The notes under the pieces were generated by a model. That model did no database searches. It was not told where the DNA came from and was given only the letters and a program-made list of their open reading frames with translations. From the NCBI RefSeq assembly GCF_019042215.1, contig NZ_JAHQCS010000079.1, forward strand, positions 28,702 through 92,701: a stretch of 64,000 nucleotides of DNA, in the 5' to 3' direction. Each line of letters begins with the position of its first letter. The stretch's first letter is position 1. The stretch is from Evansella tamaricis. Lineage in GTDB: Bacteria > Bacillota > Bacilli > Bacillales > Salisediminibacteriaceae. Positions 26,622-36,116 of this stretch are shown piece by piece. Made by a program: the position numbers and the translations under genes.

Positions 26622-27287
26622 TTACTTACTTGCAAGTTCCTCAAATTTTTCTTTCACAGCAGCAATTCCCAGTTTCGGACTAGTGAGGAATCGGCTTTGC
26701 TCCTCTGTCGGGAACGTCGCGACCACACGGGCCATCGAAGCTTGTGCCAAGACAACGAATTCTGTTTTGCTCGCCAGTTGTTTTAGCACCGCTGCCACAT
26801 CTTGGTCATGCCCTTCTTTATCCCCTTGCACTAACTTCTCATAAGCAGAAGAAGCTACTTGTTGTGTAAACTCTACCGTTTTTCCAATTTCCTCTGCTTT
26901 TTTCCGAAGTAAATTAATTGTAGGTCCCATCGTTGTTTCCAGTGTTGCTGCCACACCGATTTTCGTTGCATTGGAAATGGCGTGTTCTCCCATGGCTTCA
27001 TCGATTCTCATGACAGGGACATCCACTTTCGGTTGGACAACGTCCACAACTTCCCCGACCGAGGAACAGGCGCTTAGGATCACATCTGCTCCCCTTGATT
27101 CCAACACTTTGGCGTATTGCTCCCAGCGGGGAGTGATGTCCTCTAGGGTTCCGCCGTTAATTAACTGAGGCAAGATAGTATCATCTAGTATATTAATTGT
27201 TTCACACTCTGGAATCATCCCTGAAACTAATTTTTTTAACGCATCGATTGTGACCGGAGTCGTATGGATTATTCCCAACTTCTTCAT
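26622..27287 (-). CDS. Aspartate/glutamate racemase-family protein
   Basis: The ~221-residue protein has the family fold with the first catalytic cysteine in ILSACSSVGEVVD (about 80). The expected second cysteine is replaced: the equivalent motif reads EFVVLAQASMARVV (about 178-191). A one-cysteine enzyme is unlikely to be a classical racemase and may be a decarboxylase- or isomerase-like variant for an acid sugar. It sits 87 bp before the otnC-otnK pair. GGAGG fits the second ATG (27287) better than the first. Confidence 0.75.
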   Translation of the reverse strand: MKKLGIIHTTPVTIDALKKLVSGMIPECETINILDDTILPQLINGGTLEDITPRWEQYAKVLESRGADVILSACSSVGEVVDVVQPKVDVPVMRIDEAMGEHAISNATKIGVAATLETTMGPTINLLRKKAEEIGKTVEFTQQVASSAYEKLVQGDKEGHDQDVAAVLKQLASKTEFVVLAQASMARVVATFPTEEQSRFLTSPKLGIAAVKEKFEELASK

Positions 27288-27347
27288 CATATCCCCTCCG
27301 TTTTTCCAATAGCTTTATTATCGTCAATTTTAGTAGATATGGCTGAG

Positions 27348-28817
27348 TTATACCCTATAGGAGAGCGTAGCCCCATTTTGGTCGGTATAGTCAATCACCG
27401 TATTATAAGTCTGTAAATCAATATGAAGTGTACATCGTTTGTCTTCCTTTTGCCATGCTAGGTGAACTTCCCCGTTCGGCGCAGCCAACACTTGAAACTC
27501 TCCATCAAAAGCAGGGTATTCATTGCGGAAACGCATGAGCATCAAAAGACGCTGAACCACATCTTTTTCTAGGGATTCTTCAATTTCTTCTATTGTATAG
27601 TTGTGTCTATTGATTTCACGGATCTCACCCGTTCTTTCCACCGCTTCATAATCGTTTTCGCCGGCAAGCAGCCCTACGTAGTAAACTTGAGGCACTCCCG
27701 GAGCAAAAAACTGAATTGCTCTTGCCGCTAAATACGCATCGTCATGCTGCCCCAATACAGAGTAAAAGGTTCCCCCAATCTGGTGTACATCAAAGCCATC
27801 CTCTGCCTTATGTTCATCCGACATTATGAGGCTCATGTTCGATCCTCTAGATTTACATACCTCCACGACTTTTCGTGCTTCCTTCGTATCGATTAAACCT
27901 TCGAGATCAGGCAAAACAGGAATGCCGTCATGACAGTCGAGCATCGTAAATTGATTAATTGGTCGATCACGAAGATACTCGTTTAAGTTTTCGCTGGACT
28001 TGTTAATCAGTGTATCTAAAATGGTGTACGGTAAGATAAAATCATAAATCCAGTAGCCCCGTTCTGTGAGCTTATATTGTGTCTCATAGTGGGCATGGAC
28101 TTCCGGTAGAAGTTCCATGTCATAGGAATCTGCCATCTTTTTCATCAGCTCTAGAAACTCGTAGATTTCAGGTTCCACAAAAAAGCAGCTCGTCCCTAGC
28201 TTCTTAATCACATATCCCACCGCATCCAATCTGACGGTCTTAATATTGTTGTTACTGAAGTTCTCAAAGAAATCTGTGAGGAGCTGTATCACCTTCTCGG
28301 ATTTCACATCTAAGTCGATTTGCTCCGAAGGGTCATCACTGCCGAACGTTGTCCAAACCTTTTCTTCTTCCCCTTTTTTTCCGATCTTAAAGGTGGAATA
28401 AGGTTTCGGTCTCCTAAGGAAAATCTTATCAACATCTTCCTTAACCGGTTCTCCGCCTTCCCATACTTTGTCTAGTGTAATGAACAAGTCCCGATACTCC
28501 GACTCTTTCCCCTTTTCAAGATAATCCTGGAAATAGGCTGACTGGCGGGAAATATGATTGACCATTAAATCTACTAATATATCGTAGTCTTCCCCAAGTA
28601 CTTTTATATCCTCCCATGTACCAAACGCGGGCTCAATTTCTAGATATGTCTTTGGGGCAAACCCTCTGTCCCCGGAAGAAGGGAACGGTGGAAGGATATG
28701 AATCCCTCCTTTGAATATGTCTGAAAAATAATTGTTAAGGACAGAATGTAGGGACTTTAAGTCCCCACCTAGTGAATCCGGGTAAGTAATAAGATGTATT
28801 TTGTTCTTTACCGGCAT
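27348..28817 (-). CDS. GH13 glycosidase, sucrose phosphorylase-like
   Basis: The 489-residue protein matches sucrose phosphorylases in length and order of motifs: HILPPFPSSGDRGFAP, DLMVNHISRQSAYF, TVRLDAVGYVIKKLGTSCFF (nucleophile Asp), LLPEVHAHY (acid/base Glu), TMLDCHDGIPVLPD and FAPGVPQVYYVGLLAGENDY. Phosphorylases of this subfamily (GH13_18) split sucrose, glucosylglycerate or sucrose-6-phosphate with phosphate. The aglycone cannot be decided here. In this operon with acid sugar genes a glucosyl-acid substrate is attractive, but is inference. No signal peptide. Confidence 0.84.
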   Translation of the reverse strand: MPVKNKIHLITYPDSLGGDLKSLHSVLNNYFSDIFKGGIHILPPFPSSGDRGFAPKTYLEIEPAFGTWEDIKVLGEDYDILVDLMVNHISRQSAYFQDYLEKGKESEYRDLFITLDKVWEGGEPVKEDVDKIFLRRPKPYSTFKIGKKGEEEKVWTTFGSDDPSEQIDLDVKSEKVIQLLTDFFENFSNNNIKTVRLDAVGYVIKKLGTSCFFVEPEIYEFLELMKKMADSYDMELLPEVHAHYETQYKLTERGYWIYDFILPYTILDTLINKSSENLNEYLRDRPINQFTMLDCHDGIPVLPDLEGLIDTKEARKVVEVCKSRGSNMSLIMSDEHKAEDGFDVHQIGGTFYSVLGQHDDAYLAARAIQFFAPGVPQVYYVGLLAGENDYEAVERTGEIREINRHNYTIEEIEESLEKDVVQRLLMLMRFRNEYPAFDGEFQVLAAPNGEVHLAWQKEDKRCTLHIDLQTYNTVIDYTDQNGATLSYRV

Positions 28818-28862
28818 CTATGGTACCTCCTAATCTAAAGTTGTATGGTGTGATTGTGTACA

Positions 28863-30368
28863 TCAAATCATGTGTAAATCCTGGTATATCCCTTTTAGGG
28901 ATGCGTAGGAATTCGCATAGACAGCAAAGAGCTTTTCATAGATTACGTGATTCCGAGAATTCGGGTGATAAACCTCTTCCTCTTCCTGTAATCCCCAATC
29001 ATAGGCAAGATCTTCCAAGCTGGAACAATCCCCTACTCCAATAGCTGCTAACATCGCTGCTCCATAGGCACCTCCACCTCGGCTGGCCTTCCGGACGACA
29101 GGAATGTTAAAAATATCCGCAGCGGTTTGCAGCCATAAAGGATGCTCCGCCGCCCCCCCAGTTAAGATAAGGCGTTCCGGTACCTTCCCCGTAGCATTCT
29201 TCACAATCGTATAGCCTTGATATAAGGAAAAGAGAACCCCTTCAACAACTGCTCGTGCCATTTCCGCTGTCGTATGTGTATTGGTAAGCCCGATGAAGGC
29301 TGCTTTCGCCTTCTCATCCATGTGTGGAGTACGCTCTCCGTATAAATATGGAAGAAACAGCAATCTGTTCGCTCCCGGGTTGGACGTACTCGCCAAATCT
29401 AGCAAGTCCGTGAAGCTGTAGTTCTTACGAAATATGGACTCGGTTAACCATTTAAAAGACATTCCAGCAGAAAGCGTCGCCCCCATCATCACCCATTTTC
29501 CAGGAGCGCCATGGGCTAACATGTGTACAGTTCCGTTTTTCTCCATCATTAACTCATCGAGGCTGACAAACAATTGACCGCTCGTCCCTACCGTACAAAG
29601 CCAATTTTTTTCATGGACAATGCCATTCCCAATCGCCTGTGCCTGTGCATCGCCACACCCACAAATAACTGTAATTCCCAGCTTCAGCCCAAAGTGGTTA
29701 GCTGCTTCTTCGGTAACCTTCCCGGAAATTTCTATTGATTCCTTCATTTCCGGGAGTTTAGCAAGGTCTAAGCTAGTCAGAGTTAAAATTTGTTGTGACC
29801 AATTTTTCTCTTCAAGATCCATCATCAGTGTTGCGGACGCATCCGAATAATCCGTATCAAAAGTACTCGTCAGCTTCATTTTGATGTAATCCTTTGGCAG
29901 CAAAAACTTATATGTTTTCTCGTATAAATCTGGATAATGCTTTTGAAACCACATGATTTTTCCAAGGGTAAAGCTGATATTAGGACGATTCCCCGTCAGC
30001 TTTACCCATTCCTCATTCGTCATCATGGCTTTTAATGTGGATAACTCTTCTGTGTTCCGCTGGTCCGACCAGATAATGGCATTGTATAAGGCATTTCCGT
30101 CTGAATCTACCGGTACAATCCCGTGCATTTGACCTGTTACAGAAAGTCCTTTGACGTTCTCAAGAAAATGTGGGGCCTCTGCAACAATCTCTTCAATCGC
30201 ACCTTTAAGCGCCGCCTCCCAATGAACGGGATGTTGCTCATGCCATCCCTCCTGAGGGTGCAAGACATCATAGCTCTGCACCTTTTGTGTTTCGATTCGG
30301 CCATTTTTCTGGCAGACCAACACTTTGACAGAAGACGTGCCTAAATCAATTCCCAAATACCGTTCCAT
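28863..30368 (-). CDS. xylB: FGGY kinase, xylulokinase-like
   Basis: The ~501-residue kinase starts RMERYLGIDLGTSSVKVLV and has GLSVTGQMHGIVPVD, AIIWSDQRNTEE, FDTDYSDASATLMMD and the C-terminal LILTGGAAEHPLWLQTAADI. The YSDASATLMMD and GQMHG blocks are typical of xylulokinase. Xylulokinase makes xylulose-5-phosphate in the pentose pathway. No xylose isomerase gene is near, so it may act on another ketose in this operon. GGTGATGAG supports the ATG at 30368. It is 18 bp from the alpha-mannosidase gene. Confidence 0.82.
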   Translation of the reverse strand: MERYLGIDLGTSSVKVLVCQKNGRIETQKVQSYDVLHPQEGWHEQHPVHWEAALKGAIEEIVAEAPHFLENVKGLSVTGQMHGIVPVDSDGNALYNAIIWSDQRNTEELSTLKAMMTNEEWVKLTGNRPNISFTLGKIMWFQKHYPDLYEKTYKFLLPKDYIKMKLTSTFDTDYSDASATLMMDLEEKNWSQQILTLTSLDLAKLPEMKESIEISGKVTEEAANHFGLKLGITVICGCGDAQAQAIGNGIVHEKNWLCTVGTSGQLFVSLDELMMEKNGTVHMLAHGAPGKWVMMGATLSAGMSFKWLTESIFRKNYSFTDLLDLASTSNPGANRLLFLPYLYGERTPHMDEKAKAAFIGLTNTHTTAEMARAVVEGVLFSLYQGYTIVKNATGKVPERLILTGGAAEHPLWLQTAADIFNIPVVRKASRGGGAYGAAMLAAIGVGDCSSLEDLAYDWGLQEEEEVYHPNSRNHVIYEKLFAVYANSYASLKGIYQDLHMI

Positions 30369-30386
30369 TCTCATCACCGCTTTACT

Positions 30387-32822
30387 CTATTTCAATGGCT
30401 CTTCTATAAGATTGGTCTCGTAGATTTCTTCATCCGCATTTTGTGGAACTCGGATTGTTCTTATCTCTGATCTTCCAAAATGAAGATTTACGCTTCGATT
30501 CCACATTGGCAACTTCACCGTGACATCGGTTTCCTGATTCGTTGATTCGTAGAGACGGACAATGAGATCGTCATTATCCTCCGCTTTTTTCAACGCAGCC
30601 AAAATAATGTTTGATTGATCGATGGAAATAAAGGAATCTTGTTGTGGCAACTTCCCTTGATGGTATGTTTCGACAACCATTTGCGGCTTCTGGTTCAATT
30701 CCAACGCATGTTGCACCGTTCTTGCTCCTTCCCAGCTTCCTTTATGTGGAAGAAGTTCATAAGTGAAGGTTTGAATTCCCTGATCAATGATCGGATAATC
30801 ATCTTCTAAATCTGGTTCAAATGGAATGTGGTGCGCATAAATCGGACTGCGAAGCACGGTTAGACTAATCGTATTTCCAGTAACATCCGCACTGTACTTT
30901 CCATCATTCAACACGCTTAAGCCGTATATTTCCTTCGTCTCTTTATCAATTGTCCCTGTAAGATCCACCCAGTTTTGCATCGGCTCCTCTTCTCCATTTG
31001 CCTCCCTGGCAATATGGCCGTATGGAATTTCATACGTTGCCTTTCTCTGGTTAAACTTCACCGGGAACTTGATTTTCAAGGCTTTATACTTCTCCTGCCA
31101 ATTCACTTTGACTTTCACTTCCACTTTGTTTAATTCCTTGTACATGCTTATATCCTGTACCAAGTTAGAAGCCCCATATTTACTGATGATTCGTATCGTC
31201 CCTTTGACAGGTCCTTCCTCCACTTTTTTAATCGTTACCGGAGCGAACTCCCCGATGAGATCATCAAAGCGGAGCTTTCCATGGCCCCATGCATCCGATG
31301 GATCGTTTATGACAGCCGGAATCGCGGCATCACCTTTAAAAACCTCAATGTTATTGATTTTATCAAAGAGACTGCGGATCCCACCAGTATCCGGATTAAT
31401 TTCAAGCTTTAATTTATCGTTTTCCAAGCTGTAATTCGTTGTTTTTACAATGTCAAATTTTTCTTTAGAAGGAAACGCACGCAGCTTAAACGTACTGTAC
31501 CCAAGCGGCGGAACCTCTCCCACAAAAACAACGCGTTTTCTGTTTGGAACCTTGGCATTCGATTGGATGATCTGGTGAGGGATTTCGTTCCCGTTCACAT
31601 CCTCGATTATGAATTCTGCCGGAAGCAAGTAGTTCACAAACAACCCGTATTCGATTTCCACCCTTGCTTTAACGGACCAGGAATGCGGATTGAAAACAAC
31701 GATTGGCTTCATATCCTTTTCTTCTTCAATATTAATTTTCCAACTCATGGATTGCAGAGCATAATTTAAGTTTCTAGACGAAATGCTGATAGCTTCTCCA
31801 TATAAATCTCTTGCATCATGATAAGCAGCTTCAATACTTGTTCCAGCTAGGATATCATGGAATTGATTGAACAGAATTCCCTTCCACGCTTGATTAAAGT
31901 CCGTCGGGTAGAATTGCCCTGTCCGACTGTTCGCAATCGCCGAAAATTTTTCTGCTTGAATGATAAGGTTTTCCGAGTAGCGATTTAGCTTCTTCACTTC
32001 TGAATGAACCGAATAACATCCGCTGGCATGATGCTGCAAATCTTCATGCACTACCGGAAGCTGATCTTCTATTTTTGATACGTCTTCGAAAAATTCATTC
32101 GGTGAGCTGAATAGGAGAGAGGTATCAAGTAATTTCTCATTCAATTCTTTAATCGTTTCAATATTCACTTTCGTTGGTCCGCCCCCATGATTTCCTACTC
32201 CATAGAAGCACATCAAATGATCGAAGGAATTTTTCAGCTCTGTTTTACAATGCATAATATGGTTTTCCAAATGATCAAATGTACAATACTCAAATGGAAT
32301 TCGGAAAGCTTTTACACGGGAACCGTCAGCAGATTCCCAAAGGAAGAGACGACCCGGCAAGCCTTTTTCTTCCGGATTCGGTCGCATAAAAATGTACGAA
32401 TCCATTCCGGACTTCTGTAAGATTTGCGGTAGCATTCCATGATGGCCAAAGCTATCTACATTGTATCCCACTTTCGCTTTGACACCGAATTTTTCCTTAA
32501 AGTAGCTTTGTCCGATTAACCCTTGTCTCGCGAACGATTCGCCTCCGGGAATATTGCAATCTGGTTGTATCCACCAACCGCCACAGATAATCCAGCGTCC
32601 CTCTTGAATTTTCTCTTTTATCTCCTCGAACATTTCTGGATCATTCTTCTCAATCCACTCGTAAAAAGCAGCAGAGCTTGATGTATAAATAAAGTTATCA
32701 TATTCGTTCAACCGATCTAGTGCCGAACGAAAGGTAGCCTTTGTTTCTTGAAACCCTTCCTGCCATTGCCAAAGCCATACCGGGTCCAGGTGGGCATTTC
32801 CAATCATATACATTTTCTTCAT
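30387..32822 (-). CDS. Alpha-mannosidase, GH38
   Basis: The 811-residue enzyme shows the zinc motif NAHLDPVWLWQWQEG at its start (His and Asp ligands), the nucleophile region KVGYNVDSFGHHGMLPQ (about 134, Asp), SGCYSVHSEVKK and a C-terminal beta-rich half (DLIVRLYESTNQ). GH38 bacterial enzymes hydrolyse alpha-mannosides, including mannosylglycerate and oligomannosides. It lacks a signal peptide and would work on substrate imported by the ABC system encoded just upstream. GGAGG lies before the ATG. Confidence 0.87.
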   Translation of the reverse strand: MKKMYMIGNAHLDPVWLWQWQEGFQETKATFRSALDRLNEYDNFIYTSSSAAFYEWIEKNDPEMFEEIKEKIQEGRWIICGGWWIQPDCNIPGGESFARQGLIGQSYFKEKFGVKAKVGYNVDSFGHHGMLPQILQKSGMDSYIFMRPNPEEKGLPGRLFLWESADGSRVKAFRIPFEYCTFDHLENHIMHCKTELKNSFDHLMCFYGVGNHGGGPTKVNIETIKELNEKLLDTSLLFSSPNEFFEDVSKIEDQLPVVHEDLQHHASGCYSVHSEVKKLNRYSENLIIQAEKFSAIANSRTGQFYPTDFNQAWKGILFNQFHDILAGTSIEAAYHDARDLYGEAISISSRNLNYALQSMSWKINIEEEKDMKPIVVFNPHSWSVKARVEIEYGLFVNYLLPAEFIIEDVNGNEIPHQIIQSNAKVPNRKRVVFVGEVPPLGYSTFKLRAFPSKEKFDIVKTTNYSLENDKLKLEINPDTGGIRSLFDKINNIEVFKGDAAIPAVINDPSDAWGHGKLRFDDLIGEFAPVTIKKVEEGPVKGTIRIISKYGASNLVQDISMYKELNKVEVKVKVNWQEKYKALKIKFPVKFNQRKATYEIPYGHIAREANGEEEPMQNWVDLTGTIDKETKEIYGLSVLNDGKYSADVTGNTISLTVLRSPIYAHHIPFEPDLEDDYPIIDQGIQTFTYELLPHKGSWEGARTVQHALELNQKPQMVVETYHQGKLPQQDSFISIDQSNIILAALKKAEDNDDLIVRLYESTNQETDVTVKLPMWNRSVNLHFGRSEIRTIRVPQNADEEIYETNLIEEPLK

Positions 32823-32860
32823 AAAGTACCTCCTAGGTTACTGTTAAAACGCATGTTGCC

Positions 32861-33685
32861 TTAGCCTTTTGCAGCTCCACCCATCGTAAACCCTTTAGAC
32901 ATGTGGTTTTGGGCAAAGTAGTAGAGAATAAAGGTTGGCATCATATATAGGATGGAATACGCCGCCAATTGACCATATGCCGCATATCCATATTGTCCAA
33001 AGAACTGGTAGATTGTTACCGATGCTGGTAGCTTCCCCGGTGATTGTAATAAAATATATGGTACGAAGAAGTTGCCCCAGCTACCAATAAAGACAAAGAT
33101 ACTTACGGTAAAAATTCCAGGAATCATGAGTGGTGCAACGACCTTCCGAAGACCTACTAGTAGGGAAGCTCCATCAATCCAAGCAGCCTCCTCCAGATCC
33201 GTCGGCACGCCATCAATGAAGTTTTTCGTAATCCAAATTCCAAACGGAAGTTGTGATGCAGTTAAGAAAAGCAATGTTCCGAAAAGAGAATCCTGTAGGT
33301 TTAAAAATAAAAATAGCTGATATACCGGCACCATGATTGCGGTAATAGGTAAGGATGTCATAAATAGAATTGTAAGCATAAATTTCTGCTTATTTTTCAA
33401 CGGGAACCTTGATAGGGGATAAGCTGCCAATAAAGACAGAATAACTACTAGAATGGTCTGACCGCCGGACAATAACAATCCAATCATGAATGCCCTCTGG
33501 TTAGTAGAACTTGTGATTACCGACACATAATTATCTAATGTGAACTTTTCCGGAATCTTTATGACTTGTGTCGCATTTCCGTCAAAGGAAGCGAACACCA
33601 CCCAAAGTAACGGAACGATAAATAGAATGGCGATGATACTCAATATAGCATAGGGAATTATTTGTTCAGTTTTATTATTTCTCAT
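32861..33685 (-). CDS. Sugar ABC transporter permease, MalG type
   Basis: The 274-residue permease has six membrane helices and the cytoplasmic EAA loop EEAAWIDGASLLVGLRKVVA (about 175-194) that docks the ATPase. It starts MRNNKTEQIIPYAILSI and belongs to the CUT1 carbohydrate import family. It is 15 bp from the second permease. No ATPase gene exists in the cluster, so a shared MsmX-type ATPase is probably used (established for Bacillus CUT1 systems, inferred here). Confidence 0.88.
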   Translation of the reverse strand: MRNNKTEQIIPYAILSIIAILFIVPLLWVVFASFDGNATQVIKIPEKFTLDNYVSVITSSTNQRAFMIGLLLSGGQTILVVILSLLAAYPLSRFPLKNKQKFMLTILFMTSLPITAIMVPVYQLFLFLNLQDSLFGTLLFLTASQLPFGIWITKNFIDGVPTDLEEAAWIDGASLLVGLRKVVAPLMIPGIFTVSIFVFIGSWGNFFVPYILLQSPGKLPASVTIYQFFGQYGYAAYGQLAAYSILYMMPTFILYYFAQNHMSKGFTMGGAAKG

Positions 33686-33700
33686 CGTTATGCTCCCCCA

Positions 33701-34612
33701 TTAATCTTCTGTCTTTAAGAGTTTTATATAAAGTAAACTAATTACAATTCCAATTACAAGAATGACAAGAGAGATTGCAGTCCCATAACCTAATTGATAA
33801 TTAACAAACGCCTGCTCATACATGAATATTGGTAAGGTTGACGTTGCTTTCGCAGGCCCCCCGCCGGTCATCGTATAGATGAGGGTGAATACCCCTAATG
33901 TCCCTAAAGTGATAATGACGAGATTTGTAAAAATCGTATTCTTTATCATTGGAATCGTAATTCTCATCATCCGTTGGAATCGATTGGCACCATCGATTTT
34001 TGCTGCTTCATTCACGGAATCTGGTATGTTATCAAGTGCGGATTGGAACATGAGCATCGACAAGGCCGATCCTTTCCATATGTTCGCTACAACAACCGAT
34101 ACCATTGGAAATGTAAATAACCAAGATACTGGTTCAAAGCCAAACCAACCGATAAACTGGTTTAATGTTCCTCCATCATGTAAGAAGGAAACAAAAGTAA
34201 ATGCTACGATAATTTCCGGTGTCACCCATCCAGCCATAACGGTACCACCAACGAACTTTCGGAAGGATTTATTTTTATTCTGCATTAAAACAGCCAATAA
34301 GAACCCTAATATTTGTTGCCCGATAATCCCTGATAGGATTAAGAAAACCATCGTCGTAATGAAAGATGATTTAAAGCTTGGGTCCTGGAACATGTTCACA
34401 AAGTTTCTAAAACCCACAAACTCGATATTCTGTGCAGCTGCACCTGTTAAAGACATGTTGGTGAAGGCAAACAAGAAAGTCATTAGAATAGGTCCAATGA
34501 AGAAGATTAACAGAATGACAAGTGAAGGCAGTAAAAAGAAAAAAGTTTTGCGCAACATGCTGTTGTTATTGTTCTTAATTCGCTTATTAGTCAAAGCATT
34601 CTCCGTTGACAC
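33701..34612 (-). CDS. Sugar ABC transporter permease, MalF type
   Basis: The ~303-residue permease has six helices after a short cytoplasmic N terminus and an EAA loop VNEAAKIDGANRFQRMMRI (about 205). The start at GTG 34612 is favoured because GGGGGGAC lies eight bases upstream; the in-frame TTG further out has no ribosome site. It pairs with the MalG-type permease and the binding protein to import an oligosaccharide or glycoside. Confidence 0.86.
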   Translation of the reverse strand: MSTENALTNKRIKNNNNSMLRKTFFFLLPSLVILLIFFIGPILMTFLFAFTNMSLTGAAAQNIEFVGFRNFVNMFQDPSFKSSFITTMVFLILSGIIGQQILGFLLAVLMQNKNKSFRKFVGGTVMAGWVTPEIIVAFTFVSFLHDGGTLNQFIGWFGFEPVSWLFTFPMVSVVVANIWKGSALSMLMFQSALDNIPDSVNEAAKIDGANRFQRMMRITIPMIKNTIFTNLVIITLGTLGVFTLIYTMTGGGPAKATSTLPIFMYEQAFVNYQLGYGTAISLVILVIGIVISLLYIKLLKTED

Positions 34613-34677
34613 AATGCTGTCCCCCCAGCTAAAGACGAAGGCCAAAACCTGTTCGGAATTGGCCTCGTTATCATTTT

Positions 34678-36036
34678 TTATTTATTGATTACATTCTCTT
34701 CGCCAACAATACGTTTAAGGCCATTTTCAAACTCTTGTACTGCTTGATCTGGTGAAGATTGTCCTGATGCTACACTCTCAACAACTTCTTGAATAAATGT
34801 GGAAACGGTTGGATAGTCATCTACAGCTGGACGGAAGTTTGTATAACTTAACATTTCTGCTGCCTCACGATAGTTACTGATTGGCTGATCCAGATACTCC
34901 TCTTTTACTGCCACATCAGTACGGACTGTCATATCCCCTGTTCTTCTCACATAATCAAATTGTTGTTGTTCATTGACTGCCATTTTAATAAATTCTGCAG
35001 CTAGATCCTTCTCGGAAGCATGAGCAGGAATGGATAACGCCCAACCACCTGACATTGAAGTGAATCCTGGTTCTTGTCCAAATTGAGTTGGAATTAATGT
35101 GAATCCCCATGTATCAAGTGCTTCTGGCCATGGAGTCGCTCTTCCTTCACGCCAGCTTGCTGCTACCCAGTTTCCGTCAATTACCATAGAAACCTTGTTA
35201 TTCATCATTAAATCTTCGGATAGTAACGTTGCCACCTGGCTGTTAGATGCAACACTTAAAGATGGTCCTAAATCATTTTGGAAAACAGAGTCGATAAACT
35301 CAAACGTATCTGTTAAAGCTGTTTCATCAACAACCCACTTGTTCTCATCAAAGTCATATAATGATGAACCTGTTCCGCTGTATAGTACTTGGAACGTTCT
35401 CATAGAAGTTGCTTCCCCAGTCGCCTTTGTAACATAAGTGAATAATGGGATGACATCACCTGTATTTTCTTTAATTACCTCAGCAGCATTTAATAATTCT
35501 TCCCAAGATTGTGGTTCAAATGGAACTGGTAACCCTGCCTCTTCAAAAAGAACTTTGTTATACCATAAGCCTTGTACATCCGTACTGAATGGTACCCCAT
35601 AAATTTTTCCGTCAGCCGCTGCTGTTACACCTTGCTTCGTAGTTTCTTCAAACTTATCCCACTCGTCCCAATCATTTAAAATATCATCCATCGGGGATAG
35701 GTATCCAGCATTCACATCGGAGTTAATAATAAAAGTATCTTCTACTGCCACATCAGGAGAAGTGTCTGCTGACTGCATCATCATTGCCTGTTTCGTAGTA
35801 ACATCATCGTGAAGAGGAATTAATTCTACTGTTACACCTTCATTTTCTGCTTCAAATTCATCCCTCAAGTCAAAAAACCATTCTTCCCACCAAGTTGGAT
35901 AACTCACTTTTAATACTCGCTCCTCCCCTGTACTCGGAGCAGAATCCCCCTCTGAATTATCCGATTCATCACCACATGCAATCAAACCGGTGATTACTAA
36001 CATTAATAGACTTATCATTAGAAACTTTTTCAACAT
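34678..36036 (-). CDS. Sugar ABC transporter substrate-binding lipoprotein
   Basis: The 452-residue protein has a lipoprotein signal peptide (MLKKFLMISLLMLVITG, lipobox LIAC, Cys about 21) and the extracellular solute-binding protein family 1 fold: LKVSYPTWWEEWFFDLRDEF, VPFSTDVQGLWYNKVLFEEA, FTSMSGGWALSIPAHASEKD. Such proteins bind mono- or oligosaccharides outside the membrane. It is the first structural gene of the transport unit after lacI, with a strong GGAGGATG. Ligand residues do not reveal the sugar. Confidence 0.88.
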   Translation of the reverse strand: MLKKFLMISLLMLVITGLIACGDESDNSEGDSAPSTGEERVLKVSYPTWWEEWFFDLRDEFEAENEGVTVELIPLHDDVTTKQAMMMQSADTSPDVAVEDTFIINSDVNAGYLSPMDDILNDWDEWDKFEETTKQGVTAAADGKIYGVPFSTDVQGLWYNKVLFEEAGLPVPFEPQSWEELLNAAEVIKENTGDVIPLFTYVTKATGEATSMRTFQVLYSGTGSSLYDFDENKWVVDETALTDTFEFIDSVFQNDLGPSLSVASNSQVATLLSEDLMMNNKVSMVIDGNWVAASWREGRATPWPEALDTWGFTLIPTQFGQEPGFTSMSGGWALSIPAHASEKDLAAEFIKMAVNEQQQFDYVRRTGDMTVRTDVAVKEEYLDQPISNYREAAEMLSYTNFRPAVDDYPTVSTFIQEVVESVASGQSSPDQAVQEFENGLKRIVGEENVINK

Positions 36037-36072
36037 TTTACATCCTCCTCAGATTTATATATATATGTTTTA

Positions 36073-36086
36073 AGAATGCGCTTACA
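36073..36086 (-). promoter_or_regulatory. cre-like site upstream of the binding-protein gene
   Basis: TGTAAGCGCATTCT, read on the minus strand, matches the Bacillus cre consensus with one mismatch. It lies between lacI and the binding-protein gene, so CcpA could limit transcription of the transport genes when preferred sugars are present. Function is inferred. Confidence 0.5.
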
Positions 36087-36116
36087 TATACTTCAAAAAA
36101 TTTTATTTCTTCTCCA

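Noticed and set aside
33879..34688. Plus-strand frame of 269 codons
   Set aside because: It is antisense to the MalF-type permease, which has strong family motifs.
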